Shown here: positions 44,863 through 53,667 of the stretch, one piece after another | How the letters are laid out: each line of letters opens with the position of its first letter | Position numbering within the stretch: position 1 is the stretch's first letter | Assembly (NCBI RefSeq): GCF_001663775.1 | Contig: NZ_KV467168.1 | Coordinates: forward strand, 1,524,870 to 1,588,869 | DNA from: Arthrobacter sp. B6 | GTDB taxonomy: Bacteria; Actinomycetota; Actinomycetes; Actinomycetales; Micrococcaceae | Direction: 5' to 3' | DNA: 64,000 bases | Notes under the pieces: model-generated | Seen by the model: only the letters and a program-made list of their open reading frames with translations | Databases searched by the model: none | Told to the model about the DNA's origin: nothing | Made by a program: the position numbers and the translations under genes

Positions 44863-44906
44863 GAGTGCTAAGTCAATAATTAGCACTCCATGGGTGAGAG
44901 TGCAAG
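44863..44906 (-). promoter_or_regulatory. CIRCE (HrcA operator) with an extra half-site, groEL promoter region
   Basis: TTAGCACTC (44880-44888), nine bases, GAGTGCAAG (44898-44906) is a CIRCE element with two mismatches in one arm. A third half-site GAGTGCTAA (44863-44871) lies eight bases on the promoter-distal side, facing outward. A TTGACT sequence between half-sites on the minus strand could be the -35 box; the -10 is unclear. HrcA binding here would block groEL transcription. The rest of the 290-base gap to 44955 holds nothing else I can name. Confidence 0.9.
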
Positions 44907-44955
44907 CGAATAGTCCCGGAATACGCCGCTGCGGGCCTGAGTTCGCTCCCGGCGA

Positions 44956-46224
44956 TCAGCCCGCGGCCCGCCCCGAGGATTCACGCCCGCTGAGCTTGGC
45001 CATGTTGTCTTCTCCGTAGGTGAACACCATGAAGTTCGCAGAGGTGACGTCACCGTTTGCGTCGAAGTTGATCGGACCGGACTGCCCGTCGTAATTAGCG
45101 GTGGATCCGGTCCTGAGGGATGACACACAATCCTTATAAGTGCTGCAGGGGACGGCAGCCCGCTTAGCCTCCGAGCCTGGGGCCGTGCCGCCCGAGACGG
45201 CAATCAGGTTTGCAGCTATTGACCGTCCGCCGTCGTCGTCCGCTGCCGCGGCCGCCAGGACAGCAAGCGTCACGGCGTCGAACGTCTCGGCAGCGAAGGA
45301 GAGGTCCTTCAGCTGCGAATCGACCGCAAGCAGGCGGGCCTGGAAGTCCGCGGAAGGGAAGACGCCGGGCACCACTGCCCGTGCGCCGTCGAGGGCCTTG
45401 GACCCCAGTCCGGAACCAAACTGGCCAAACGCGCCGTCACTGAGGATGATTTTGCCGCCGGACAGTCCAGCGTTATTCAGCTCGGCTATGGCCCCTTGGG
45501 CGCCTTCCCTGGCAATAAGCACCACGGCGTCCGGCGCTCCCTTCGAGGCCGAAGTGGCGGCTTGTTGCGCTTCGCCGGGCTCGAAAGCTGACGTACTGGT
45601 GGTGTCGAGGCCGGCGCCGGCGGCCGCAGTAGCCACGGCCGCGGAGACATCCTTGCCGTAGCTGCTGTCCTGGTGAACGATCGCCAGGTTCTTCGCGCCC
45701 TTGTCTTTGGCGAGTTTCACGAGCACAGAAGCCTGTGCGACGTCGGCCGCTGCGGTCCGGAAGTAATAGCCACCGCTTTTGTAGTTGCTCAGCCCGGCCG
45801 CAGAATTCGCCGGCGAGATGAGCGGAATCCTTGCGGCGGAGAGGACGTCGATGGCTGAGGCAGCGTGGCTCGAATCCGTGGGTCCGATCACAACGTCCGC
45901 CTTGGCCGCGACCAACGCCGTGGCCTGCGCTTCGGAATCGCCGGCAGACCGGGGCAGCAGCTCAACGGCCTTGCCCTTGTGGCCGCCGGTCGTGTTGATT
46001 TCCCGCACGGCAAGTTGGGCCGCGGCAAGTTGTGAGTCGCTGAGGAATTCCTGCGCTCCGGTGCTGTCCAGGATCAGGCCCACGCGGAGTGTTCCGTCGC
46101 CGGAGGCTTCAACCGAGTCCAGCCGGGCATTTCCCGCTGCCCCGCCGCAGCCGGCGAGCGCAAGCAGGAGAGCCGCCGTTGCGGGTACGCGGACAAATGC
46201 AGGGCGGAAACTCACGGACTTCAC
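44956..46224 (-). CDS. Receptor-type periplasmic-binding lipoprotein (Peripla_BP_6 family)
   Basis: 422 residues from GTG 46224. Signal peptide with a clear lipobox: [11 protein letters not shown], so it is lipid-anchored on the outer face of the membrane. The rest is a type I binding fold as in branched-chain amino acid receptors ([50 protein letters not shown]). No ABC permease or ATPase genes adjoin it, so the ligand and partner are unknown. The start overlaps the cold-shock gene stop as GTGA, implying coupled translation. Confidence 0.88.
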   Translation of the reverse strand: MKSVSFRPAFVRVPATAALLLALAGCGGAAGNARLDSVEASGDGTLRVGLILDSTGAQEFLSDSQLAAAQLAVREINTTGGHKGKAVELLPRSAGDSEAQATALVAAKADVVIGPTDSSHAASAIDVLSAARIPLISPANSAAGLSNYKSGGYYFRTAAADVAQASVLVKLAKDKGAKNLAIVHQDSSYGKDVSAAVATAAAGAGLDTTSTSAFEPGEAQQAATSASKGAPDAVVLIAREGAQGAIAELNNAGLSGGKIILSDGAFGQFGSGLGSKALDGARAVVPGVFPSADFQARLLAVDSQLKDLSFAAETFDAVTLAVLAAAAADDDGGRSIAANLIAVSGGTAPGSEAKRAAVPCSTYKDCVSSLRTGSTANYDGQSGPINFDANGDVTSANFMVFTYGEDNMAKLSGRESSGRAAG

Positions 46225-46427
46225 TCGGCCGGCCGGACGCTTTCTGCCTGCGGGCCCTTCTCGCCTTCGCCGATTTCCAGCTCCACCCGCTGTCCCTCGT
46301 CGAGTGCGCGGTAACCCTCGCCGAGAATGGCGGACCAATGAACAAAGACGTCGTCACCCGAGCCGTCCACGGTAATGAACCCGTAGCCCTTTTCAGCGTT
46401 GAACCACTTAACGGTTCCCAGTGCCAT
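46221..46427 (-). CDS. Cold-shock protein, CspA family
   Basis: 68 residues, ATG at 46427: [21 protein letters not shown] (RNP1 KGYGFI), [10 protein letters not shown] (RNP2 VFVHW). Full-length single cold-shock domain that binds single-stranded RNA/DNA and melts mRNA structure. The track upstream adds [12 protein letters not shown], which is not conserved. Its stop overlaps the start of the receptor lipoprotein gene. Confidence 0.94.
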   Translation of the reverse strand: MALGTVKWFNAEKGYGFITVDGSGDDVFVHWSAILGEGYRALDEGQRVELEIGEGEKGPQAESVRPAE

Positions 46428-46584
46428 GATGCCCACTCTTTCAGTAGCGTCCGTAAGGCCCACGCCACTGTGTGCCGCTTGTTACGAACCGAAGCCTGAA
46501 ATCACTCTAGCCAATGGTCCCCGGGCGAGCCGAGGCGCAGGGCCGCATCCGCCTTCAATAGTTATTCAGGTGTAACCCGGATGC

Positions 46585-47226
46585 TTATTGGAAACCTGGC
46601 CCCAGCACCACAACCAGCGGCACCTGGAATTCGGCGCTGTTGACCATCGTCGGAATGTTCAGGAGTTCAGAGAGGGCCTCGGCGTTGGCCTGCTGGGCCA
46701 CGCCTGCGTAGAAGATCACTGACGTCTGCTGGGGTGCGCCGCCCCAGTTTCCGACCTGTCCCAGCGTCCAGCCGTCCGCCTGGACTATTGAACTGACCCT
46801 GCCCGCCAGGCCAGGTGTCCCTGCCGCGTTGTAGACCGCCAGGCCCTGGGATTTGTTCACCGCGGCAGTGGCGGGTGATTCGCTCGGTTCAGCTTCAAGG
46901 TCCTGGGAGGGTTCGGCACTGGCGGAGGGCTCCACACTCACGGAAGGCTCCGCGCTGGCGGACGGTTCAGCGCTGGGGGAAGGATCCGCGGCCGCGTTCG
47001 ACTGGGCTGGCGACTCAAGGCTGGCGGAGGCCTGGCTGCCGGCCTGGGTGAATCCCAGCTGCGGAAGGATCAGGAAGGAAACCAGGCCGACGGCGAGGGC
47101 AACAGCACCCACGGCCAGGAGGGGCCACAGGCGGGGCCTGGACGGCGCCGACGCTGCACGGTGGACACCCTGGCGGGAAACGGTCTCCGGAACCCTGTCG
47201 AATTCATCCCGAGCATATTTGGTCAT
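46585..47226 (-). CDS. LytR_C domain membrane protein
   Basis: 213 residues. Short cytosolic N-terminus (MTKYARDEFDRVPETV), one membrane helix near residues 35-55 (WPLLAVGAVALAVGLVSFLI), a repetitive Ser/Ala/Glu/Pro linker (SAEPSASAEPS units), and an extracellular LytR C-terminal domain from about residue 122 (LAVYNAAGTPGLAGRVSSIV onward). The domain accompanies wall-polymer ligases; its own activity is unknown. Adjacent gene on the same strand is the DUF3263 protein. Confidence 0.88.
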   Translation of the reverse strand: MTKYARDEFDRVPETVSRQGVHRAASAPSRPRLWPLLAVGAVALAVGLVSFLILPQLGFTQAGSQASASLESPAQSNAAADPSPSAEPSASAEPSVSVEPSASAEPSQDLEAEPSESPATAAVNKSQGLAVYNAAGTPGLAGRVSSIVQADGWTLGQVGNWGGAPQQTSVIFYAGVAQQANAEALSELLNIPTMVNSAEFQVPLVVVLGPGFQ

Positions 47227-47277
47227 GATGGAGAGACATCCTTGTTGATTGCTGCTGATGGCTCAGCACGAGCGTGG

Positions 47278-47607
47278 TTACGCGTCCGAACCCAGACGGC
47301 GTGCAGTACGGGCCCGCTGTCGCGACGTACGTAGTCTACGCAATCGCTTAACGAGCATCGGGTCGTGCGCGAGCGCATCCTCGGTGTCGATCAGCGCATT
47401 GAGAAGCTGGTAGTAGTGGGTAGCGGACAGCTCGAAGAGCTCCCTGATGGCCTGTTCCTTGGCCCCGGCATACTTCCACCACTGCCGCTCCAGGGCGAGC
47501 ATCTGCTGCTCACGCTCGCTCAGCGGCGAGTCGCGGGGCGAAAAGTCAGCCAGCAGCGAGCCACGCTCTTCGGGCTCCGGCAAGTGTTCCCGAGCTGGTT
47601 CCGCCAC
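47278..47607 (-). CDS. DUF3263 family protein
   Basis: 109 residues; the core SEREQQMLALERQWWKYAGA, KEQAIRELFELSATHYYQLL and NALIDTEDALAHDPMLVKRL is the actinobacterial DUF3263, probably a small helical DNA-binding-like protein related to sigma-factor helices. Function not known. Precedes the LytR_C gene by 51 bases, an arrangement seen commonly in actinobacteria. Confidence 0.92.
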   Translation of the reverse strand: MAEPAREHLPEPEERGSLLADFSPRDSPLSEREQQMLALERQWWKYAGAKEQAIRELFELSATHYYQLLNALIDTEDALAHDPMLVKRLRRLRTSRQRARTARRLGSDA

Positions 47608-47731
47608 GGCACACTCCTTCGCTGGATAAGGGTAAAAGTCTCACCCCCATGCTACGGACGAATAACAGTGTTGTCATTTACGCCGCGTTACGCGGGCAAA
47701 GGATCAACGCGAGTGCTGGGACAATGGGTGC

Positions 47732-48502
47732 GTGTTTGATTCGGAGCCCCTGTTTGAGCTGGAGCCGGAAGAGGCGGAGGCTGTCGGCTTTGCCGACATG
47801 GCCAACCTGCCGCTCGGCCAGCTGATGGCCGCTGACTGGGCTGCCGCACTGGCCCGGGTGGAAGAGGATCTGCGGGCCGTCCTGCGGTTCCTGGCCGACG
47901 AGGTCGCGGCCGGGCACCAGGTGCTGCCGTCGCCGTCGAACGTCCTCCGCGCGTTCCGCCGGCCGCTGGCGGACGTCAAAGTACTGATTGTCGGGCAGGA
48001 CCCGTATCCAACGCCGGGGCACGCCGTCGGCCTGTCCTTCGCGGTGGCTCCGCGGACCCGGCCCATCCCACGCAGCCTTGCCAACATCTACAAGGAACTC
48101 GAAGCCGACCTGGGAGTCCCCGCACGCGTGCACGGGGACCTGACCGCCTGGGCTGAACAGGGGGTGCTGCTCCTGAACCGCGTTATGAGCGTGCGGGCGG
48201 GCGCCGCGGGTTCCCACCGTGGGAAGGGCTGGGAGAAAATTACGACGGCGGCAGTCACCGCCGTGGCCGGGCGGCGGAAGCCGGACGGCAGCAGGTTTCC
48301 GCTGGTGGCCGTGTTGTGGGGCAAGGACGCAGAAGCCGTCCGCCCCCTCTTGCCGGGCGCCGCGGTGGTGTCCAGCGCGCACCCAAGCCCGCTGTCGGCG
48401 TCGCGCGGTTTCTTTGGCTCCCGGCCTTTCAGTCAGGCCAACGCGCTTCTCGAGGAGCAGGGAAGCCCTGGCGTAACCTGGGAACTTCCCCCAACGCCTT
48501 AG
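47732..48502 (+). CDS. ung: Uracil-DNA glycosylase, family 1
   Basis: 256 residues, GTG start. Removes uracil from DNA in base-excision repair. Active-site water-activating loop [16 protein letters not shown] (Asp near residue 90; the PYPTPGHA form is that of mycobacterial Ung) and the DNA-intercalation loop [18 protein letters not shown]. An N-terminal extension of about 25 acidic residues may not be real; [10 protein letters not shown] could be an alternative start. Its stop is overlapped by the iron box of the next gene. Confidence 0.95.
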   Translation: MFDSEPLFELEPEEAEAVGFADMANLPLGQLMAADWAAALARVEEDLRAVLRFLADEVAAGHQVLPSPSNVLRAFRRPLADVKVLIVGQDPYPTPGHAVGLSFAVAPRTRPIPRSLANIYKELEADLGVPARVHGDLTAWAEQGVLLLNRVMSVRAGAAGSHRGKGWEKITTAAVTAVAGRRKPDGSRFPLVAVLWGKDAEAVRPLLPGAAVVSSAHPSPLSASRGFFGSRPFSQANALLEEQGSPGVTWELPPTP

Positions 48503-48517
48503 CTTAGGCTTGCCTTA
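48499..48517 (+). promoter_or_regulatory. Iron box (DtxR/IdeR operator) at a leaderless start
   Basis: TTAGCTTAGGCTTGCCTTA matches the palindromic consensus TTAGGTTAGGCTAACCTAA at 15 of 19 positions. It overlaps the ung stop and ends on the A of the next start codon; TAGGCT inside it is a likely -10 box, giving a leaderless transcript. Iron-loaded DtxR/IdeR would block it. Confidence 0.8.
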
Positions 48518-49359
48518 TGAGCACAGTTCCCGCCGCCACCAGCGCCACCAAGAAGACCCGCCCACAGGTCAATCTCGCCGTGATCCGCCGCGAACAGCTG
48601 TCGCCGCACATGGTCAGGATCGTTGCCGGCGGCGACGGCTTCGCCGATTACGTCAACAATGACTTTGTTGACCGCTACGTGAAGATCGTGTTTCCCCAGT
48701 CCGGTGTCGATTACGCCCGGCCGCTGGACCTGTGGACCATCCGGGAGACAATGCCCCGGGAGCAGTGGCCCTTCACACGGACCTACACCGTCCGGTGGGT
48801 GGACCCCGTGGCACGGGAACTGGCCATCGATTTCGTGATCCACGGAGATGAGGGACTGGCCGGCCCGTGGGCTGCATCGGCCCAGCCCGGCGACCCGCTG
48901 ACCTTCACCGGTCCAGGCGGCGCCTACAACCCCGCGCCCGACGCCGACTGGTACCTTTTTGCCGGCGATGAGGCAGCCCTGCCAGCCATCGCCGCCTCGC
49001 TGGAGTCGCTGCCGCCGGAGGCGAAGGGCGTCGCCTTCCTCGAGGTGGACAGCGACGCCGACATCCAGCCTGTCGCAGCCCCGGCCGGCGTGGAGCTCAC
49101 CTGGCTCCGGCGCAACGGCGTTCCCGCGGGCACCGGCGATCTGCTGGTGTCGGCCGTCGCGAACGCCGACTGGCCTGCCGCCGGCAAGATCGACGTCTTT
49201 GCCCACGGCGAGCGCGGCTACATGAAGGGCCTGCGCGACGTGTTTTTTGTCCAGAAGGGCCTCGACCGCAAGAACGTGTCGCTGTCCGGTTATTGGGCCG
49301 CGGGGAGGGTCGAGGACGACTTCCAAGCCGAGAAGAAGCTGCCCGTAGGGCAAATCTGA
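48517..49359 (+). CDS. Siderophore-interacting protein (flavin reductase)
   Basis: 280 residues. FAD-binding SIP family: RTYTVRWVDP (FAD loop), FVIHGDEGLAGPWAASAQPGD, LFAGDEAALPAIA and the C-terminal GYWAAGRVEDDF. Releases iron from ferric siderophores by reduction using NAD(P)H in the cytosol. ATG at 48517 sits on the iron box, so expression should rise under iron starvation. The 3' end of the coding sequence forms the first unit of the tandem repeat at 49348. Confidence 0.95.
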   Translation: MSTVPAATSATKKTRPQVNLAVIRREQLSPHMVRIVAGGDGFADYVNNDFVDRYVKIVFPQSGVDYARPLDLWTIRETMPREQWPFTRTYTVRWVDPVARELAIDFVIHGDEGLAGPWAASAQPGDPLTFTGPGGAYNPAPDADWYLFAGDEAALPAIAASLESLPPEAKGVAFLEVDSDADIQPVAAPAGVELTWLRRNGVPAGTGDLLVSAVANADWPAAGKIDVFAHGERGYMKGLRDVFFVQKGLDRKNVSLSGYWAAGRVEDDFQAEKKLPVGQI

Positions 49360-49429
49360 CCGGCAAATCTGGCCGGGCAAATCTGACCGGGCAAATCCGA
49401 CCGGGCAAATCCGACCGGGCAAATCCAGG
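49348..49429 (+). repeat. 14-nt tandem repeat at the 3' end of the siderophore gene
   Basis: About six units of GGGCAAATCTGACC, with changes CTG to CCG and one 13-base unit, run from the last codons (Gly-Gln-Ile-stop) of the siderophore-interacting gene to the next palindrome. The first unit carries the stop codon. It looks like slipped-strand expansion of the gene end. Confidence 0.85.
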
Positions 49430-49477
49430 TAGCAGCAGGTGTCGTTCTGGGCGATCATAACGACACTTACTGCTACC
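49428..49477. repeat. Long intergenic palindrome, family B copy 2
   Basis: Arms GGTAGCAGCAGGTGTCGTT (49428-49446) and its near complement (49459-49477), two differences that keep G-U pairing possible. Matches the copy at 14696-14750. Between convergent siderophore-interacting and ThrE-type genes. Confidence 0.85.
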
Positions 49478-49489
49478 CACTTGGGAGGG

Positions 49490-50977
49490 TTACCGCCTCC
49501 GGGCGCGCCTGCGCTCGTTGCTTGCCAGGCTGCGGGTCAGCGGCCTCGCGATGGTATCGCCCAGGACGATCCCGCCGGCGGCGCCCAGGACGATCGCACC
49601 CGCGTTGAGCATGCCCCCAGCGCCCAGGAGGATCTCCGACTCCTCGATGGTCAGCACATACATCGAGCGGAAGATGGTCAGGCCCGGCAGCAGGATCAGC
49701 GTTGCCGGAACGGCGACCACCAGCTGCGGTGCACCCATCTTCAGGGCCACTACCCGCGCCAGCAGGCCGATCACGACGGCAGACAGCGCCGGGGAGAACC
49801 TGTCGCCGATACCCAGCGAGCTGGATCCCAGCAGCACCAGGTACCCGGCCACCCCCACGGCGGCAGTGGGGAGGAGCAACTTCCACGTGGTTTGTTCCGT
49901 TACGGCGATGGCCATCACGGCGACGGCTATGAAGATCACCAGCACCCATAGGTCGTAGGCGGGGCTGAAAGTTTCCGTAACGTCGATCTCGGGCATTCCC
50001 GTCCGGGAACCCACCACGAACGCGACGGCGATGCCGGCCACGAGGGCACCGAAGGTCAGCAGGGTGGACAGGAACCGACCGGCGGCTGTCACCGGGAAGC
50101 CGTTGATCGCATCCTGCACGGAGGAGACCAGGCGACCGGTGGGCAGGAGCAGCAGGATGCCTCCCACCACCACAATGGCCGGCGCCGAGGTGAGGTTGAA
50201 CTGCCACAGGAGCAGTGCCACAAAGGTCACCACAAACGAACATGTCGCCGTGGCAAAGAAGTCGGGCACGCGCCAGCGGCCCAGCTGGCGCGCCAGCAGG
50301 CTCACGCCGATGTTGACCACAAAGGCGATGGCTGAGGAGACGGGACCGCCACCCAGGACGCCAACAAAGGCTGCTGCAAAAATGCCGAAGGCCACGGTCA
50401 CCATCCAACGCGGGAAGGGCTTGGGGCTGGTGATGGCCTCATCGAGGCGGCGGATGGCCTCATCCCGGCCCACTCCCCCGGCCACGATGTCCGTGACCAG
50501 CTGGTGGACCTTGGCCAGCCCGGCGTAGTTGTTGGTCCAGGACCGCACCACCCGCAGCAGGGCAATGGGGGTCTGGTCCTTGGGTGCGTAGTTGATACCC
50601 ACCGACTGGTTGGTGATGTCCACTTCGATGTTCTTGAGCCCCAGTGCGGCCGTCACCGCGATGATGCTGGTCTCCACTTCGAGCGCACCGGCGCCGTACC
50701 GGAACATGGTCTCCGCGAGGTGCAGGGCGAAGTCCAGGGTTTTGCGTGCGGACGTGTCGACGCCGCCCACCTGGATCATCGGGTTGGCGTAGGGGCTCCC
50801 GGCCAGCCGGTCCACGATGCTCAGCGGCGCCGTCGGCGGGGTTTCGCTTTGGACCAGGCGCCGCAGCATCCTTTTGGCGGCGACGTTCTGGCGGATCTGG
50901 GAAGGCGAGAGCGGCTCGGTCCTGGGCAGACCGTCCGTGTGCGGCCTCTTCCGGGGATCCTCGGGTCGATCAGTCAC
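49490..50977 (-). CDS. ThrE-type threonine/serine exporter
   Basis: 495 residues, GTG start. A cytosolic N-terminal domain of about 190 residues (SARKTLDFALHLAETMFRYG, VVRSWTNNYAGLAKVHQL) precedes about ten membrane helices, the DUF1212/DUF3815 pair fused as in Corynebacterium ThrE. Exports threonine and serine by proton motive force. A low-complexity Arg tail ends it. In this window it may serve the serine/glycine block, but it is transcribed on its own. Confidence 0.92.
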   Translation of the reverse strand: MTDRPEDPRKRPHTDGLPRTEPLSPSQIRQNVAAKRMLRRLVQSETPPTAPLSIVDRLAGSPYANPMIQVGGVDTSARKTLDFALHLAETMFRYGAGALEVETSIIAVTAALGLKNIEVDITNQSVGINYAPKDQTPIALLRVVRSWTNNYAGLAKVHQLVTDIVAGGVGRDEAIRRLDEAITSPKPFPRWMVTVAFGIFAAAFVGVLGGGPVSSAIAFVVNIGVSLLARQLGRWRVPDFFATATCSFVVTFVALLLWQFNLTSAPAIVVVGGILLLLPTGRLVSSVQDAINGFPVTAAGRFLSTLLTFGALVAGIAVAFVVGSRTGMPEIDVTETFSPAYDLWVLVIFIAVAVMAIAVTEQTTWKLLLPTAAVGVAGYLVLLGSSSLGIGDRFSPALSAVVIGLLARVVALKMGAPQLVVAVPATLILLPGLTIFRSMYVLTIEESEILLGAGGMLNAGAIVLGAAGGIVLGDTIARPLTRSLASNERRRARRR

Positions 50978-51010
50978 GCTGGTCCTCCTCCCGGGGGTGA
51001 ATCATGGTGT

Positions 51011-52354
51011 TCAGGCAGTGTTATCGGTTGCTCCAGCAGAAGCCTGGCGTTTCAGCGGCAGCCTGCCCAGCAGGGTGCGGGCGGCTGCGACCGCTGCGCG
51101 GGCCACACGGTTGGTCTGGAACACCACTGGCCGCACGGGCATGACGAAGTCTCCCAGCAGCTGGACCACCTCACCGCCGAACCCCTTCTTGAAGGCATAA
51201 CCGCCGTGGCCTTCCTCGTCCTGCCCCTCGATCCCGAAGGTGCCGTAGAAGTTATAGCGTTTGTAGCCCTTTTCCAGCGCGTGGAGCATCATGCCCCAAT
51301 ACAGGGAGGTGGCACCGTTGAAGTAGATGTAGTCCTGCTTGGTGCCGCCGATGACGCAGACCAACTCGTCTCCGAAGCAGACAAAATGGATGGCAGCAAC
51401 GGTTGCCACCCCCACGGAATCGGGGAACCGTTCTATGTCCTTGAGGCTGCGCTCGTAGCTGTCCACGAGGTCCTGAACCACCTTGAGGCGGTTGGCTTTC
51501 TTTTTGCTGCCCGTCTCTTCCACCTCGCGGCGCAGTTCGGCCGCTGTCGCGGACTCGGACTCAAGGCGTTCAGTGATGGATTTGCGGTATGCGGGGATGT
51601 CGATCTTGGCCATCATGAGCTTGGTGAACTCGGACGAGGTGGTCCGCAGCAGTTGCTCGTAGTATTCGCGTTCGCGGTAGATGAAGCCCTTTTCATCGCC
51701 TGCCGTGCTCAGGGCGCCATAGAACTCGTCCAGGGTTTCCAGCGTGGCCTGTTCCAGGAAGACGCCGTTCTTCTCAGCCTTCCGGATGGCTTTCCGCGTC
51801 CGGTAGCTGGTGCCCATGATGAGCTCTTCGGAGTCGTTGATGCCCTCAAGGGTCTTGATGAACATCCAGTTCACGTTGGCGAAATTCATGTCCGAGCCCT
51901 GGTGTGCGAATCCGAGCCCGGCGAGCCTGGCCACCAGCGGGCGGTTGTCCGTGATCTCAGGGTGTTCAGCGCCGTCCTCGTCGCGGGCAATAAAGGGAAG
52001 GTTAGGGGAAATCCGCAGCTCAGCCGCCTTGCGGTCCGTTGCCCTTGCCTTGAGGAGTTCGACGACGTCGCGCACCAGGGGGGCGTCCGTGTAGTCCATG
52101 AGCGGCCCCTTGGCACACTCGCACACCGTGTAGCCCCAGCGGTTCGTGGTGTAGTTCAGTTTGCCGGCGGCCACGAGTTCGCCGTTGCGCCGGACGCCGA
52201 ACAGCTCCACTGCCTGCCCCCGGGCGCGCTGGAAGCGCGCGAAGTCGGCGGACTGGATGAAGTTGTTCTGCGGATGGGTGACGGAGAAGGCCTCGAAGTC
52301 GGCGTCGCTGAGGACAGCGAACTCGAGCTCGGTCGCGGCCTTGGTTGAATTCAC
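51011..52354 (-). CDS. FemAB-family aminoacyltransferase with coiled-coil insert
   Basis: 447 residues. FemA/FemX ligases add amino acids from tRNA to the peptidoglycan side chain. Two GNAT-like domains: FIQSADFARFQRARGQAVEL, and C-terminal IYFNGATSLYWGMMLHALEKG with YNFYGTFGIEG. Between them lies a helical arm of about 60 residues (YRKSITERLESESATAAELR on to KKANRLKVVQDLVDSYERSL) as in Staphylococcus FemA. Neighbour of a second FemAB gene, 80 bases upstream, so the two could build the interpeptide bridge together. Confidence 0.92.
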   Translation of the reverse strand: MNSTKAATELEFAVLSDADFEAFSVTHPQNNFIQSADFARFQRARGQAVELFGVRRNGELVAAGKLNYTTNRWGYTVCECAKGPLMDYTDAPLVRDVVELLKARATDRKAAELRISPNLPFIARDEDGAEHPEITDNRPLVARLAGLGFAHQGSDMNFANVNWMFIKTLEGINDSEELIMGTSYRTRKAIRKAEKNGVFLEQATLETLDEFYGALSTAGDEKGFIYREREYYEQLLRTTSSEFTKLMMAKIDIPAYRKSITERLESESATAAELRREVEETGSKKKANRLKVVQDLVDSYERSLKDIERFPDSVGVATVAAIHFVCFGDELVCVIGGTKQDYIYFNGATSLYWGMMLHALEKGYKRYNFYGTFGIEGQDEEGHGGYAFKKGFGGEVVQLLGDFVMPVRPVVFQTNRVARAAVAAARTLLGRLPLKRQASAGATDNTA

Positions 52355-52434
52355 GAAAAAAGTTCCTCACCTGTGGATGTGCTGCCGGATGGTGGCAGCG
52401 CTGACCTGTTGTGGACGGGGTGTGTGGTGGCGGC

Positions 52435-53571
52435 TCAGTAGAACTGGTTGCCGGTGCGCATGGTTTCGAGGCGCCGGAAGACACGTTCTGCGCCCCTGAC
52501 CCAGAGCCGGTGCCGGACCGGGGCCAGCACGAAGTCGTAGCAGCCCACAAAGTCCGTGACCGTCTTGCTGAAGCTGGTTTTGAACATGCCCATTCCGTGA
52601 AGGTTGTGGGACTTGTCCTTGATCCTGGCCGCAGGCGGCGTGCCGCAGAAGTCATACTCCGTGCAGCCGAGCTCCTTCATCCTGCGGATCGCGGCCCACT
52701 GGACCAGGTGCGAATCGCCGTACTGCTTCCGGTTCTGTATGGAACCGCCGTCCTTGTAGGTGGCTTTGGAACCGTAATTGATCACAAAGGCCCCCACGCT
52801 GGGTTTGCCGTCCTCGTGGACAAAAAAGAAGCTGCCCTGCCCGCGGTTACAGAACTCGTCCCAGAACCGGACGTAGTACTCGTAGCTGCGAAGCGGCATG
52901 GAACCTTTGGCCTTGACGGTGTCCGCCATCAGGTCGTAGAGGGCGCGGTACGTCTCAGGGCCCGGCTCCCCCTGCACCACTTGACAGCCTTCGCGCTCAG
53001 CACGCCGGATGGCGTTGCGGGCGCGTGAGGAAATGGCGCGGAACACCTCGTTCTCCGTTGGGGAGATATCCAGCAGGGCCGTGGAATCGTTGGACTGGAT
53101 GTTGGGGGCCTTCACCAGGCCGGCGGCCGTGAGTTGAACCTGTGCCTCCGCGGAGTTGACGATATCCGGCTCCACTTTGATTGCGAAGACGTTCAGCTTC
53201 CGTGCCTTCACAAATTCGGCGCAGGCTCCCAGCGCCGGCCTGAGGTCCGCGGCAGCGCTGATGTCGGGTCCTTTGATGAGGTACCAGAGGCGGCCCAGCA
53301 CCGGGAACTTCTTCTCCAGGACCAGGTTGTAACTGGCAGCCCCGCCGGACTCCAGGACCAGGAAGCGGACGTCCCAGCCGTTGCCGTTCTTTACCGAGGC
53401 GTAGGCCGCAGACTGCAGCATGTTGCCGCCGTTCGGGTTGGCAGTGACGTGCTTGTCCCAGTTCTCAATTTCCTCGCCTGTGGCAAAGCGGGCGGTGAAT
53501 TTTCCCAAGGGGGCCGTGTCCTGTCTGTTGGTCTTGTGCGCGGTTTTGTAGGTGTGGCTGCGGGCAGACAT
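52435..53571 (-). CDS. FemAB-family aminoacyltransferase without coiled-coil
   Basis: 378 residues, ATG at 53571. GNAT-type FemX fold: NMLQSAAYASVKNGNGWDVR, AISSRARNAIRRAEREGCQV, INYGSKATYKDGGSIQNRKQ and EYDFCGTPPAARIKDKSHNL. No helical insert, so more like FemX/VanK-type ligases. In Arthrobacter, bridges such as Lys-Ser-Thr-Ala or Ala chains require several ligases; assigning the order is not possible from sequence. Confidence 0.92.
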   Translation of the reverse strand: MSARSHTYKTAHKTNRQDTAPLGKFTARFATGEEIENWDKHVTANPNGGNMLQSAAYASVKNGNGWDVRFLVLESGGAASYNLVLEKKFPVLGRLWYLIKGPDISAAADLRPALGACAEFVKARKLNVFAIKVEPDIVNSAEAQVQLTAAGLVKAPNIQSNDSTALLDISPTENEVFRAISSRARNAIRRAEREGCQVVQGEPGPETYRALYDLMADTVKAKGSMPLRSYEYYVRFWDEFCNRGQGSFFFVHEDGKPSVGAFVINYGSKATYKDGGSIQNRKQYGDSHLVQWAAIRRMKELGCTEYDFCGTPPAARIKDKSHNLHGMGMFKTSFSKTVTDFVGCYDFVLAPVRHRLWVRGAERVFRRLETMRTGNQFY

Positions 53572-53667
53572 GTAGCCACAAGTCTAAAGCCTGAACCGGT
53601 CCGGGCTTTCCCGCGTGATCCCCCGGGCCGCCTTGACTCAGGGTCCGCGCTTCGCAAGGGTTGTCGC

